DNA of 64,000 nt, taken from assembly GCA_009760855.2 (NCBI GenBank), contig WPIO01000015.1:2897001-2961000 (forward strand), read 5' to 3'. Below the pieces are notes generated by a model, which was not told the DNA's origin, made no database searches, and saw nothing but the letters and a program-made list of their open reading frames with translations. Both the position numbers and the translations under genes were made by a program. The first letter of the stretch is position 1. The number at the start of each line of letters is the position of its first letter. The stretch is from Cristatella mucedo. Lineage: Eukaryota; Bryozoa; Phylactolaemata; Cristatellidae. This document shows, one piece after another, positions 23,831 through 61,579 of the stretch.

Positions 23831-24474
23831 GAACGAAGACGAGCTTCTATGTTGAGGCTCGTGTGAAGGTCGAGTCGGCACGTCCAATTAAGCAGAAGAA
23901 ATAGGATGGAATTGGATGGAATTCTAACAGCGCTGTAGAAAGGCACTGAGTTTGGTGCAAGCGACGCCAAGGGTCACATGACCAGCTCTATTATCAAGCC
24001 AACCCAAGCTACCGGGAGCATGCTGAGACCCAGGTGTGCAGGGTGGGTACCTGCACCTTCAGAGTATTAACGCTCTCAGAAGCAGAACATCTGGAGCTGC
24101 TTTCGGCTGCTGAGCTGCCAGTACTGCTTAGTGAACTCTTAGCAATGAGCATTGATTCTGGATTAACGTACGCTCAGTTCGATGCAGTTCTTTAAGAGTC
24201 TAAATATTGGTTTACCTACGCTCCACAATTCGTTTAATTGCGTCGCACAATGAGTATTTTGAATTCCAAGTTTTGGCAGATCATGCGGCTACTTAAGCTT
24301 TCAAGTATTCGTTGCAGCCTTAATCCAGCCATTAACGAGAGCCATGTTTTCTCGTACAATGTATACCAAGATGATCACAGGATATTAGGCAAGCATAAGA
24401 CCTCTAACATGTTGTGCTTGTTGACATTAAACATGTCACCAATAACCATTTGATCGTAAAAATTTAGCTGATTT

Positions 24475-24632
24475 AAAAGCCTCGTGTGTATAGCGACAGA
24501 AGAGCTTTAACGGCTATCACCGATGCTTGCAGTTGGAAATACAAAATCGCTCATAGTAAGATACGAACCCACGACCTCGACCCCGATGAGCGTGCACCTC
24601 ACCTCCTGGGTTCTCATGGCATGCTTCTTTTA
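24475..24632 (-). mobile_element. tRNA-derived SINE, family 2
   Basis: It shares GATTTAAAAGCCTC, the core AGCTTTAACGGCTATCACC and an inverted B-box-like word (ACGAACCCACGAC) with copies at 40795, 41010 and 43160. The plus-strand copy at 42465 shows the head in forward orientation. Confidence 0.65.
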
Positions 24633-24634
24633 CA

Positions 24635-24712
24635 GCATATCTAAAGTGCCTAGAAAGAGAATTAGTTCTCTGAGGGTGCTAGACGAATGCATTAATAATA
24701 ATAATAGGTTTG
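24635..24712 (+). mobile_element. Orphan L2-type 3' tail
   Basis: GTGCCTAGAAAGAGAATTAG and TCTCTGAGGGTGCTAGACGAATGC, then AATAAT. It is nested between the SINE and a minus-strand L2-A copy. Confidence 0.55.
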
Positions 24713-25090
24713 TAGAGAGCCCTAAGAGAACCGAATCTCTTTCTATACACTTTACAGATCCTATATAGAAAGCATTACCAAATGATCGGTGGTAACATCC
24801 GCAAGCAGCAGGCGCAGTTTAAGCAGGCATATGCACACGAAGGACGTCACAAAGACCCACCAAACGCTGTAATAAACCGGTGCGTCTTGAGCTTTTTCTT
24901 AAATGTCGTCATGTCAGGGGACGCTGTAACATGCATCGGTAGTGAGTCCCTAGCCTTGGAAGCATAAGAACCAAAGGCATGATCTCCAAAGGTTTTGAGG
25001 TTCGTACGAGGTATGGCTAAACGATTCGAGTCAGAACAGCGGGCTGTACGATTCTTGGCCTGGTGAGTTAGTAGCTCTGATAAGTAGATA
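24700..25090 (-). mobile_element. L2-A LINE, 5'-truncated old copy
   Basis: Tail, 3' UTR and the last coding part (GATCTCCAAAGG..TTGAGGTTCGTACGAGGTAT) are recognisable. The copy ends near 25090. Confidence 0.7.
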
Positions 25091-26667
25091 TATATTATTA
25101 CTGTTACAACTGAAGATCCAGAGATACAATCCTCGTTTAATATTAGTAGATAAAATTACGAGCGCGTGAAGTTAAGAAAATAAAGAGGAGCGCCTGTCCA
25201 GACCAGACAGCGGGAAAGAATTAAGAGGTTAGGGAACCTGCGGTCAATCGATCAGCCAGACGAAGCTCGAAGTGGCACAGCTGATAATGGTCGGCCTAAT
25301 AGGACTAGTGCAAGTGATAATAATCACTCGCGTTAGCTCAGCTGGCTGGCTGATGGATTGGCAGCCAGTGCATTCGGCTGAGAGAGCTGCAGTGCTGGCC
25401 GTAGCTTCGACTGCCTACAGTAACTCATCGTTCATTTGAAAGTGGCCAGTGGCTTCTACGTCACACTTGTACACTTGGGCATGTACAATTGGCTAGTACA
25501 GAATTCTCATGGCATCGGCGGTCATTGGTGGACCAATCGGCCCGCGATGGTTTAGCCCAGGGATATCAAGGCGCTCGCATCGACCGGGTCTGGCCGAGGT
25601 CGTGGGCTCGAGGAAGACGACACCGCAACTGGATGTAGTTGGTCAAGGAGGATAAGGTGGCCAAGCCCATATTGGGTAAAGAATTTATAACATGAGAGAT
25701 TTTTCCATAACTAGTAAGCTGGCTTCATCGCTAGATATGACGAAGCTAAGCCGGGGATAAACCTTACGGGTGCATGCGAACTAAAGGCATGGCCTACAAA
25801 CTGGGTATATGCTGAATTTCTTTCATTTAAGTGCCATTCGTTAATATCACTGGATCGATTGGTCATATGACATGGCTTCAGCTTGTCAGAACGACATCGT
25901 ACATCAAGGAAGGACAGGGTCGAGTCACTGTCGATCGATGCTCGGGGCTGGCGGTAGCTGAACATCGCCAGAATGCTGCTTCAGATCTTCTTATTCCCTC
26001 GTAATTCCGTGTAATTAGCTGTGGGTAAATCAAGGTACACGGAGAGCAACTCCGTGTACAACAGCCGAAAAAACCCAGGCAGTTTGTTTGGTTCCCCTTA
26101 GTCGGGGCTTCCAATCGTAGCGGCACGAGTGCAACGTGTAATGACCTTGAGCTTGAGCAATTAGCGGTAGCGAAGCATTCCTCGATATCCTACAGGCAGG
26201 CGCTAAGCTAACGTCAATACCGTATTCGGAAAAGCACACAGAATCGCCTTAGATTACGCTTGACGGGCAGCTCACTGGCCCCCACCAGACTCGTGTAAAG
26301 CCTACAGCAGCTTGCGCTCAGCGGTGTGACTCGCTTGCTCACTTTTAGACTGCCACTCCAAGAGAGTGACTGTGGTCAGGCCATACATAGTGTCCAGGTC
26401 GTAAGACGTACAATAATCTCGCTCGCGCACAGTCATAAATTGCGAGTGTTAAGTTTTCGCGAGCAGTCTCGCGCAGCAAAAGACGGTTCCAACAGATGCC
26501 GTTTATTAAGGAAACGATTAACCGAGCGCTAGCTTAGGAGTATCTGAGAAATCTGTGACTTCCTTCTGATCTCCTCTCGGCGGCTTCGGAGATGGCCACG
26601 GAGAAGTACGCTGTCGCGGTACAGCAGACCTAACTGCGATGTTCTTAAGCCTGGGCTTTCATAATCG
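25091..26667. other. No gene recognised; one partial SINE
   Basis: A piece of SINE family 1 (GGCCGAGGTCGTGGGCTCGAGG) lies at about 25590-25615. The rest shows only short open frames without recognisable domains. Confidence 0.4.
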
Positions 26668-27028
26668 TTGTTACAAACGTGGTGTGCGGCTTCCGCATCC
26701 GGTTTAAACTAGATTGAAAACGCAGGGCGGACAGGAGACGAATACCGGCAAGGCCTGAACCTTGTAGCTCGGCTAGTTACTTGTAGGTGCTTCACCAATG
26801 CACTCAGGTATGCTGACAGTAGGAGAAACACTATAGAGATGAAGAGTGCTCACACCTTAACATGCCAAGTCCGTATTCATGATGCAGACAAGTCTATTTA
26901 ACAGCAGCGGACGCTTACAGGCGTTCAAAAGCGGCCATTACTTACACCAACGGCTATGTGACCTAGAGGTTTAATCGGCTCCTATGCCAATGCCTCGAGT
27001 CTCGAATCCGGACTCTCCGCCTATCTCA
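26668..27028 (+). mobile_element. LTR-like repeat A, plus orientation
   Basis: It starts TGTTACAAACGTGGTGTGCGG and shares ordered landmarks with the minus-strand copy at 12864-13315 up to CTATCTCAGGGCGCC. GGGCGCC just beyond the presumed CA end could be part of a primer-binding site or still LTR. No coding sequence was recognised on either side. Confidence 0.5.
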
Positions 27029-27639
27029 GGGCGCCGACCTTATATTTGGCCTTGAAAAAGCTACAGCATAATCGCATAATCGCCAATGATAACTAACCGC
27101 CACAATTCGGCCGGTTTAGCAGATGCTGCCGTTACATCGTGGCTATTTATTTCATAAGCGGCCCCCATTTCAAATTCAGGGCCAAGCTGCTAGGTCATAT
27201 TCGAGGTTCAGCGGTCAAACTCATAGTTTATAATGGGGGAACGTTGCATCATCCATTCGTGATTAACATGTATGTCTAAATCTGCAACTAATCGTAGACG
27301 TAAGGGAGGCTGTCGCGGCGTGTTTCCCGGGCAAAATAGAACCACTCTTCCCTATCAGTTGCTCTCGGTGCGTAGGCTTACTGCACAGCAGCATTGAACA
27401 CACTTTCTTATGGCATACAGTCTAGACGCGGAACTGCAGATTTAGCAGACAAGCACCTGCGTACATCAAAGCTGCTCTCCCAATGGTTGGACACGTAGCC
27501 AATCGGTTGAGGGTACGTTACGTAGATAGTAGGTTGAGGGCGTGTCCTGTATTTACTGTGTTTGCTCGTCTGTGCCCGTTAACAAAAGTAAACTGGCGAG
27601 TATGCCCGTGAAAAATCAAGGTGAAACTTAGTGCTGCTT
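27029..27639. other. No gene recognised
   Basis: Non-coding sequence between LTR-like repeat A and a family B LINE, possibly degenerate retrotransposon interior. Confidence 0.35.
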
Positions 27640-28305
27640 TATAATGCCTCCATGACTAGCCATCAGGCCCGATCTCTATCTAAAATTAGGGACTTAACCA
27701 AACGGTGGCTCGAAAAATAGTTAACCAGCTCCCTGGTTACGTCTAGGCTAGATTATTGCTATTCCATTTTGGCTGGGCTACCGCAAAAAGCCGTTAGGCC
27801 ACTGCAGGTGGCGAAGAATGTGGCTGCAAGGTTAGTTTACAAATCCCAGAGGTACAGCAGTGTGTCTCCTTTGCTGAAACAGCTTCGATGGCGTCCCGTT
27901 GATCAATGGATTCAGAGTACAGCTCTTAAGATGACACACGCTTGGCTCGTTCATACCTAGCTGAACTACTGCAACCGTTTTAGTCTCCTTATGCCCTCAG
28001 GTCCTGTATGGATAATAAATTAGCTGTTCTATTCTTCCAATTAAAGGCCGTAGGCGACAAAAACGTTTGCTCTGCAAGTCCTAACTGGCTTCCACAATTC
28101 GTATGCAACAGCATCTTCTCTTCGGCTGGCGACTATGGCACATCCTGCCCAGCCGTTCCAAGCTGCTACTTTCTTGTTATTCACTACCTTAACTGCCTTC
28201 CTGCCTTAGCTATGCCTCTCGCTTTCGCCTTGTTGCGCGAGATGAAAAAATCTGTGGGCTACCGAATGCGTACCGAAAGCCGCTTAGGCTGTGAGTGCAC
28301 TATAG
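27640..28305 (+). mobile_element. Family B LINE, C-terminal part, left half of a split copy
   Basis: Decoded pieces (LAGLPQKAVRPLQVAKNVAARLV type, LLKQLRWRPVDQ) match the RT C-terminus of family B at 47239-47787. The 3' UTR words GACTATGGCACATCC and GCGTACCGAAAGCCGC follow. The copy stops abruptly after GTGCACTATAGATA, and its remaining 3' end continues at 29868, so a 1.56-kb element has inserted here. Confidence 0.75.
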
Positions 28306-28519
28306 ATATGTAACGCCGAAGGCTCGGCGGAGTAGGCTTGACCTGCCGCTCACCTAGCGGCGTAGCCTAGCGCCTAATGCCATTCGGTGCGCGCCTACGC
28401 GCAATAAGCTGGCCGCCACGAAACGAGCGTTTCTGGCGCTAACCTGCTTATCGTTACTAAAGGGGGTCGTGAGTCCGCGGCGTGAATTGGAAAGGGAGAC
28501 ACACAGATTGAGGATTTTA

Positions 28520-28695
28520 CTGAACTTTATTCCCACTTCCCCTCTGTTGCGTGAGATGAAGTCTGTTGGCTACTGAATGCGTACCGAAAGCCGCTAAGGC
28601 TGTGAGTTCGCTATACAAAACTCTCCTGCGTAACACCCACATGGTCTTTATGACTTTGTGGAGTTACTGACGGAGATTCATTACATTACATTCGC
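28520..28695 (+). mobile_element. Family B LINE 3' end nested in the insertion
   Basis: It runs from CTTCCCCTCTGTTGCGTGAG to GGAGATTCATTACATTACATT, with a short ATTAC tail repeat at its end. This shows that family B ends in an ATTAC-type microsatellite. Confidence 0.75.
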
Positions 28696-28734
28696 AAGCG
28701 CACAAAGTCGCTGCGCGTCTAGCTCAGTTTTATG

Positions 28735-29175
28735 TCCACACTCCTCGCACGTTCTCAACAGCACTAACACTTTTGTGAAGGAAATACTTCACACTGAGCG
28801 CGAACCGGAGCCTAAACCCTAACCAGAGAACTAGGACTCCGTTTCCACCTGTGCAGAAGGAATACGCCACACAAACCACCTCAAGCACTCTTGCGGAGAA
28901 AACACGTCTCCACACTGAAGCTACTTACGTCTATAGTGGGGAACGACCCAAATAGACGGACCCCGAACCAGAGCCTAAACCCTAACCGGAGAACTAGGAC
29001 TCGGTTTCCACCAGTGCGGCAGGAATACTCCACACACGCCACCTCAAGCACTCTTGCGGAGGAAACACGTCTCCACACTTACGCTGCTTACATCTATATT
29101 GGGGAATGCCCCAAATAGACAGAGCTCAAACTGGAGCCTAAACCCTAACCGGAGAACTAGGACTCCACACACGCC
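28735..29175. repeat. 163-bp tandem repeat, about 2.5 units
   Basis: The word CCTAAACCCTAACC starts at 28811, 28974 and 29137, exactly 163 bases apart. The flanking GGAGAACTAGGACTC, TCAAGCACTCTTGCGGAG and ACACGTCTCCACACT recur with it. Because 163 is not a multiple of three, the three minus-strand open frames over the units are in different frames and are not a repeat protein. Confidence 0.85.
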
Positions 29176-29867
29176 AACTACGCCTAGCTCGCACCGGAAA
29201 ATCCCTATGCCGAGATCACGTGCTAGCGCGCACACACAAAACACGAAATAAACACAAAATGCCAGCTCGGGCGCGATACGACCGTATTCGGCGGAGTCCA
29301 CCGAATTCTCCTAGTGCTGTCTTGTCCTGTTCCGTCCATCGTCGGCGGACAGCCCGCCCTCCTCCCTCGCTTTCAGAGAAACGAGTCTGACGGCGTCGAA
29401 GCTCGGAGCCGGACAAAAGACACAAGACTAGAAAGACCAAGAGCGAGCGTCGCTCGACTCTTAAATACCTAGCTGAGACAATGGGGCAAGAGCTTAGTGG
29501 TATAGGGCCCGACACCCCGGCCCATTACGGCAAGGAATTAATACCGTCAGTAGGCCACTGGAAGGGCACTCCTGTCCAGCTTGAATCGTGAATGTGTTTC
29601 AGACGATTCTTTCTTGGAAAGAGTGAAGGCGGAGGTTGACAGGCCAGCCAACATCAATTAGCAGCTTCCGCGGGTATCGGCCCAATGCTAAAGGCCGAAT
29701 CGCCACCACTGGTCTCAGAGCTTCCTGGCTTGCTCTTAAGCTCTTGCTCTCTAACCGCACTGACGCTCCTCTCTGGCTCACTGCTCCAGGACAAAGGAGC
29801 TCTAGCCAGCCGCCGAACAGCTCTTGTTCGCGCTAAAATTCAGCCAAGGCCAGCAGGGTGCTACAGA

Positions 29868-29942
29868 TAACTCTCTGGCGTAACACCCACTGAGTCTTTG
29901 TGGAGTTACAGACGGAGATAAATTACGTTACATCATATTGCA
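29868..29942 (+). mobile_element. Family B LINE, right half of the split copy
   Basis: ACTCTCTGGCGTAACACCC, then TTGTGGAGTTACAGACGGAG and TAAATTACGTTACAT complete the 3' end that broke off at 28305. Confidence 0.75.
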
Positions 29943-30716
29943 ATGCGAGGCTGCGTGTCCGCTGACCGTGTCGTACCCATGTAAGCGCAGCCTAGCTGGG
30001 GAGCCTAGCCTACTTTAGCGCGAAAGGACTCCACACCATGACCTAGGTCGTCGAGCACTCGAATCTGACCTCCAATCTCTTGCTGTTTCGACGTTCTCAT
30101 AAGCGAGACGCGCGAACGAGCTTTGACAGTTCGTTCCCGCGCTTCCGGTCTCTTCGTGAAGTAGAGCGCAAGCGCGTCGACCGTGTCGTGCATGCGACCT
30201 TTCTTTCGAATACCACTCAGCGTGGCACTATGTGGCTTCCTTTGTTGCTTGCTATTCTTGCTGTTGTCCACAACAGGCACATACTAGTCTATTCTCTTTG
30301 CTCCTCTTTATGCCCAATATGCATTCATTAATATGAAAACTCGCCGATGTCCAATGGCCGACGGACACCGCGGGTCTGTGTGGAAATTAGCCTGCACCCA
30401 TGAAATATTCATTCCGGAAAACTTCGATTTTGCTTTGGAAGGCTGGCTGACGAGTGTACGCTGACAGCCTGACGCTGGTGGGCTGACACTGAGCCCCACT
30501 TATTGCCAAGTGTAGAGCTTTCAGTTAGTGCAGCAAAATCTGTATAAGAGCAAAAATCAAACTTACTTATTTCAAAATTATATTTTACAACTTTCTCAGA
30601 GCCAATCTAAAAAATCATACGTCAGTGTCAGTTAGAGAGCTAGCATTTAGTTTCGTGAATGTAACGTAAATATGTGCTGACCTTCTTTAAATTGATTTAA
30701 ACTATTAAATAAGCCC
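29943..30716. other. No gene recognised
   Basis: Short open frames only. A degenerate SINE-like word (GACCTAGGTCGTCGAGCACTCG) lies near 30040-30062. Confidence 0.4.
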
Positions 30717-31797
30717 ATGTACCTTTGCTTTGATCCCTCCCAGCCTTCGAGCACCTCAAATTCTCTAAACTCACTAGCTGCATGCATTGATGACATCCGC
30801 ACATGGATGGCAGCAAATTTTCTAAAACTTAACGATGATAAAATTAACTTACTAGTCATGGGCAAACCCAGTGTGATCCAGAGATTGGAAAGGCTGACTC
30901 TCAAAATTGGCTCTGCCAGCATATCTCCAGTTGAATCAGCTCGAAATCTAGGTGTCATATTCCAAAGCGACCTCTCGTTAGACGACCATATCAGCTCCAC
31001 AGTCAAATCCGCCTATTTTCAGCTTCATAACATTGCTAAAATTCGGGCTTGTTTAGATAAAGATACCACGTCCAAGTTGGTCCATGCATTCGTGACATCT
31101 TGTCTCGACTTCTGCAACTCACTGCTTACTGGCCTACCAGCATGTGCGATCAGGCGATTGCAGCTGGTGCAAAACTCTGCAGCTAGGCTCGTCTGTCGTG
31201 AGCGTCGCACTTGCCACATTACTCCACTTTTCGCCGACCTGCACTGGCTACCAGTCAAGCAACGGATTGACTTCAAGGTTTTGTCGCTCACTTTTAGGTC
31301 CCTTCATTCTATGGCTCCAGCATATCTGTCAGATATACTACCCCATCAGGCCAAGCATCGTACAACCAGCTTTTCGGAATCCAACAGTCTAGAAATACCT
31401 CATACAAACCTTAAATCCTTTGGAGACCGTGCATTTAGTTCATATGCTCCCAAAGCCTGGAACTCCCTCCCAACCTGCGTCAGAACATTCCCTGACCTGA
31501 CCACATTTAAAAGGAACCTAAAAACACACCTATTTAGGACAGCATTTAGTGGGTCCCTGTGATTCATCCTTGATGTGCTCATGCGTGCTGACACTGTGCA
31601 TGCTGCCACTAACCACATTTGCATGCTGACCCTGTGCATGTCACCCCTAACCATATTATTCATTTCGTTTGTTTTTCAAGCATGATTTTACTTACCATTC
31701 CATTGCATTTCACTTTACAGCAAATGTAAAGCGCCTAGAGAGAGAGATTAAGTTCTCTGAGGGCGCTTTATCAAGTGAATTATTATTATTATTATTA
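30717..31797 (+). mobile_element. L2-A LINE, 5'-truncated but otherwise young copy
   Basis: The copy begins abruptly within the RT just after the active-site region. It carries an uninterrupted 281-codon frame (30717-31562) to the natural stop, the 3' UTR, the conserved end AAGCGCCTAGAGAGAGAG and a (TTA)n tail to 31797. The open frame includes [19 protein letters not shown] and [18 protein letters not shown]. It cannot move by itself because the endonuclease and the palm are absent. Confidence 0.9.
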
Positions 31798-32749
31798 AGT
31801 AAAGGATTATGAGAAGATTATATGTATGCAGGTCGATAGCTTGCCAGAGACAGGCTCAAGAAGGCATGTTCAATTTCAACAACGAGAGTGCATGTTGCAG
31901 CTATAAAACAGTATGCAAGTTAGCAAGCTACCTCAATCTGCCCCTTTTTGACATAACTTGTAATATGTTTTATAAATTTCACAGCATCTAAAATGTAAGC
32001 GCGATGTCGGTGGATGTGACGGACTCACTAGCCAACCAGCCAACTAGCTAACCAAGCTTTTTACAGGGGATGAGAGATCCTCTTTTTGCATATCGCCTCA
32101 ATAGAATCACTGATCACTATCAGGGTGCTTTTCATATGCTACATGGCTCTAGCTCACGACCCTGGTCATTTGAAGGCCAACACCCTACACCTGGGGAAAA
32201 ACTGAGCTGCAATGTTTGTGGCATAAACCCTCGATTATTGCTTCCATTGAAGTGAGTTGTAAGACGTCTCCGTAGAGACTACGTAAAGCTGCTATGTTTA
32301 CTATCATTCATTCGTTCATGGTTGCTCTAGCAAGCGAACTTCACGAGTGCTCAATGAGCCTTTAGCCTCCGCCGAAAGTCCTGCAGAGGGCAATCCGACT
32401 GAAAGCCAATTAAGATAACCTGTCCTCGAGCCTCAAGTCGACTGCGCACGTACTACTCGGCGATTATTTCTCCAGCTTCAGGGGCAGCCAATGTTTTCAA
32501 TCGGGTTAAAGGGCCGCCAGAACTGCGTCGCGTTCACTGTGCTCTTTCTATGCTCGGCGCTCAGGTGATCAATAATTTATTTTACCTTTAGACAGGTCTA
32601 AATGGAGCGGCAGCGCCAAGCTACGTGGGGCCGCCGCTCCAGATAGATTCACAAAAAGGGCGATATAAGCCATTTTTAGTATATTGAAAGGGGCTTTTAG
32701 GCTGCTCCTTGAGCGCTGTGATCCAGGCAGCATAGTTTAATAACATCAT
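31798..32749. other. No gene recognised
   Basis: Non-coding. A weak SINE-like segment may lie at 32115-32190 (minus), but it is too degraded to classify. Confidence 0.35.
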
Positions 32750-33660
32750 TGAGTCATTTGTACGGCACCCCCTCAGAGATCGAAATCGCTCTCTTTTCAT
32801 TTGCTGTAAGAAAGAAGCGTGCTTAGAATATGCTTAGCGGTAACGTGCGTAGCGTCGGCGGGTGTAAGCATGCAATAATAATAGTAGTACATTCGTATAG
32901 CACCCTCAGAGATCCCAGTCTCTTTCTAGGCACTTTACATATGCTGTTAAGGAAGCGTGATCGAGTGGTTAGTGGTAGCACGCTCGATGCAAACAAGAAA
33001 AATATGGTGAGAGGTGACATGCACAGGGGCAACATGCAGATATGGTGAGTGGCAGCATGCACAGTGTCAGCACGCATAAGCACACGCAGGACGAACCAGA
33101 AGAATCCACTAAATGCTGTGACGACAAGCAACAATTCGCACTTACCCAGAAATTGCTGTGAGCAGCAGTGCGTTTCTAACTTGTTTTTGAATGTCCTAAA
33201 GTCAGGATATGTCTCGACGTCAGTCGGCAGGGGGCGGGGGGGGAGGGAGGGGTGAGCTCCAGGCTTTGGGAGCATATGAACTAAAGGCATTGTCTCCATA
33301 GGATTGGAGGTTGGTCGAGACGCAGCGAAAAGTCTGGAGTCAAAAGAGTGGCTGATACGGTGTCTGTCCTGATTGAGAAGTAGTTTGGATAGGCAGTCTT
33401 GAGCCAGAGAATGACGTTACCTCAAAGTTAGTGGAAAAAACCTTGAGAAGTCGATCGGCTGCTCGATGGGTAGCCAGTGCAGACTGGTAAGAAGGGGCGT
33501 AACGTACAACGACACGTGAGCTCACGACGGGAAAGCCTAGCTGACGAGTGTTGCACCAGCTGCAGGTGCCTTATTGCACACGATGTAAGACATTCTAGAT
33601 GTGAGTGACAGAAATCGAGACGGGATGTCGCAGATGATGGACCAATTAAGAGTTATTCGA
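32750..33660 (-). mobile_element. L2-A LINE, two nested 3' fragments
   Basis: A first tail fragment (GTACGGCACCCCCTCAGAGATCG, 32760-32872) is followed at 32873 by a fresh AATAATAATAG tail. A longer copy then runs through 3' UTR and C-terminal coding sequence to about 33660. Two tails 110 bases apart on the same strand indicate a later insertion beside or into the first. Confidence 0.7.
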
Positions 33661-34203
33661 GCAACCCAGTAGAGTGAACAGGTACAGTTACGTTAAGATT
33701 TTAAACAGCTCGTTGCCATTGAAGACGTCTCCGAATGATTTGAAGTGGAGGCCCAATTGCTTAGCCCCCCCCCCCGCGCCAACATCTTTCTGACAGATTA
33801 ATTCCAACACAAAAATTTTCTAAACAGCAAAATGCTACGGCGCGGGCACTCGTAGCTTACATCTATCGAACGAAAGTTTGGAGATGTTATGCTAGGCTCT
33901 GTCGTGGAAGGGCGTGTCTCACGCGTTCCCCACCACGCATTTTCCGTGTTCCTAGGATTGGCAGTAGACGGAGTTTAAGCTGGTCTTGAGCAAATTTAAG
34001 GTTGGCCCGCATGGCTTAATCCTGGCTAAGCCCCTGCCCGAATTTCGTGCGCCTACGGAGCTGCTCGTCCAGGGTCCAAAAATATGGCCTAACTTTTCTC
34101 GAGAAAGATTAGAAACAGGGAGCAGTGCCAAGGCGGTCCTGCTGTACAATGCTACATAATCGCCGTCGCCGGGCGGTGCGACGTGTCCAAGCTGGAGAAT
34201 ACG
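33661..34203. other. Upstream region of CERK, no feature assigned
   Basis: It contains a poly-C run near 33767 and short open frames, and nothing recognisable. Given the divergent layout, the first exon of the TBC1D22-type gene could be here or further left, but no matching peptide was found. Confidence 0.35.
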
Positions 34204-34245
34204 CCAATGAGAACCTTAGAGAATTCATTACGTAACGACGGAAGT
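34204..34245 (+). promoter_or_regulatory. Putative CERK core promoter elements
   Basis: Within 110 bases upstream of the CERK ATG are a CCAAT box (34204-34208), a palindromic TTACGTAA bZIP-type site (34228-34235) and an ETS-type ACGGAAGT (34238-34245). There is no TATA box. The grouping fits a housekeeping TATA-less promoter. No start site can be proven from sequence. Confidence 0.4.
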
Positions 34246-34308
34246 AGGGCACAACATCCGGTTCGAGAATGGCTACTAGAGAACTGCTGTGCTAACGCCT
34301 GAGGGGGA

Positions 34309-61333
<27,025 letters not shown>

Positions 61334-61394
61334 CCTGGCGTTTTTGCGCTTGCTTTGGCTGCCGCTGAGCAGCAGAGACATGCGTCGGGACCGC

Positions 61395-61575
61395 TGCGCT
61401 GCTGCATCGGGATCACTGTGTCTGCTGCGTCGGGATCGCTGCGTCTGCTGCTGCGTCGGGATCGCTGCGTCTGCTGCTGCGTCGGGATCGCTGCGTCTGC
61501 TGCTGCGTCGGGATCGCTGCGTCTGCTGCTGCGTCGGGATCGCTGCGTCTGCTGCTGCGTCGGGATCGCTGCGTC
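61395..61575 (+). repeat. 26-bp minisatellite in the CERK 3' region, about 7 units
   Basis: The unit contains GCGTCGGGATC and GCTGCGTCTGCTGCT; the GGGATC word recurs every 26 bases from about 61431 after a shorter first interval. Because 26 is not divisible by three, all frames show a 26-residue period (for example RSRRSSRRSDPDAAADAA), which explains the long open frames on both strands. Confidence 0.9.
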
Positions 61576-61579
61576 TGCA

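Larger units (their letters stand above)
28306..29867 (-). mobile_element. 1.56-kb LTR-like insertion in a family B LINE, GATA duplication
   Basis: The left edge is ATAGATA|TGTAACGCC and the right edge GGTGCTACA|GATAACTC. Removing the block and one GATA restores the family B 3' UTR, as comparison with 16600 and 28600 shows. The ends are TGTA...TACA and the target duplication is 4 bases, fitting a solo LTR (minus orientation) or a short element. On the minus strand AATAAA lies at about 28520. Inside are a family B 3' end (28520-28695) and a 163-bp tandem repeat. No transposase or pol frame was found. Confidence 0.6.

Noticed and set aside
25328-25345. tRNA A-box-like word TTAGCTCAGCTGG
   Set aside because: No B box at the proper distance and no cloverleaf could be drawn.
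28811-29150. Interstitial telomere array
   Set aside because: The telomere-like word is single in each 163-bp unit and not tandem by itself.
28730-29301. Minus-strand frames suggesting a repeat protein (SVETCFLRKSA units)
   Set aside because: The units are 163 bases, so successive copies are in different frames; this is a DNA repeat.
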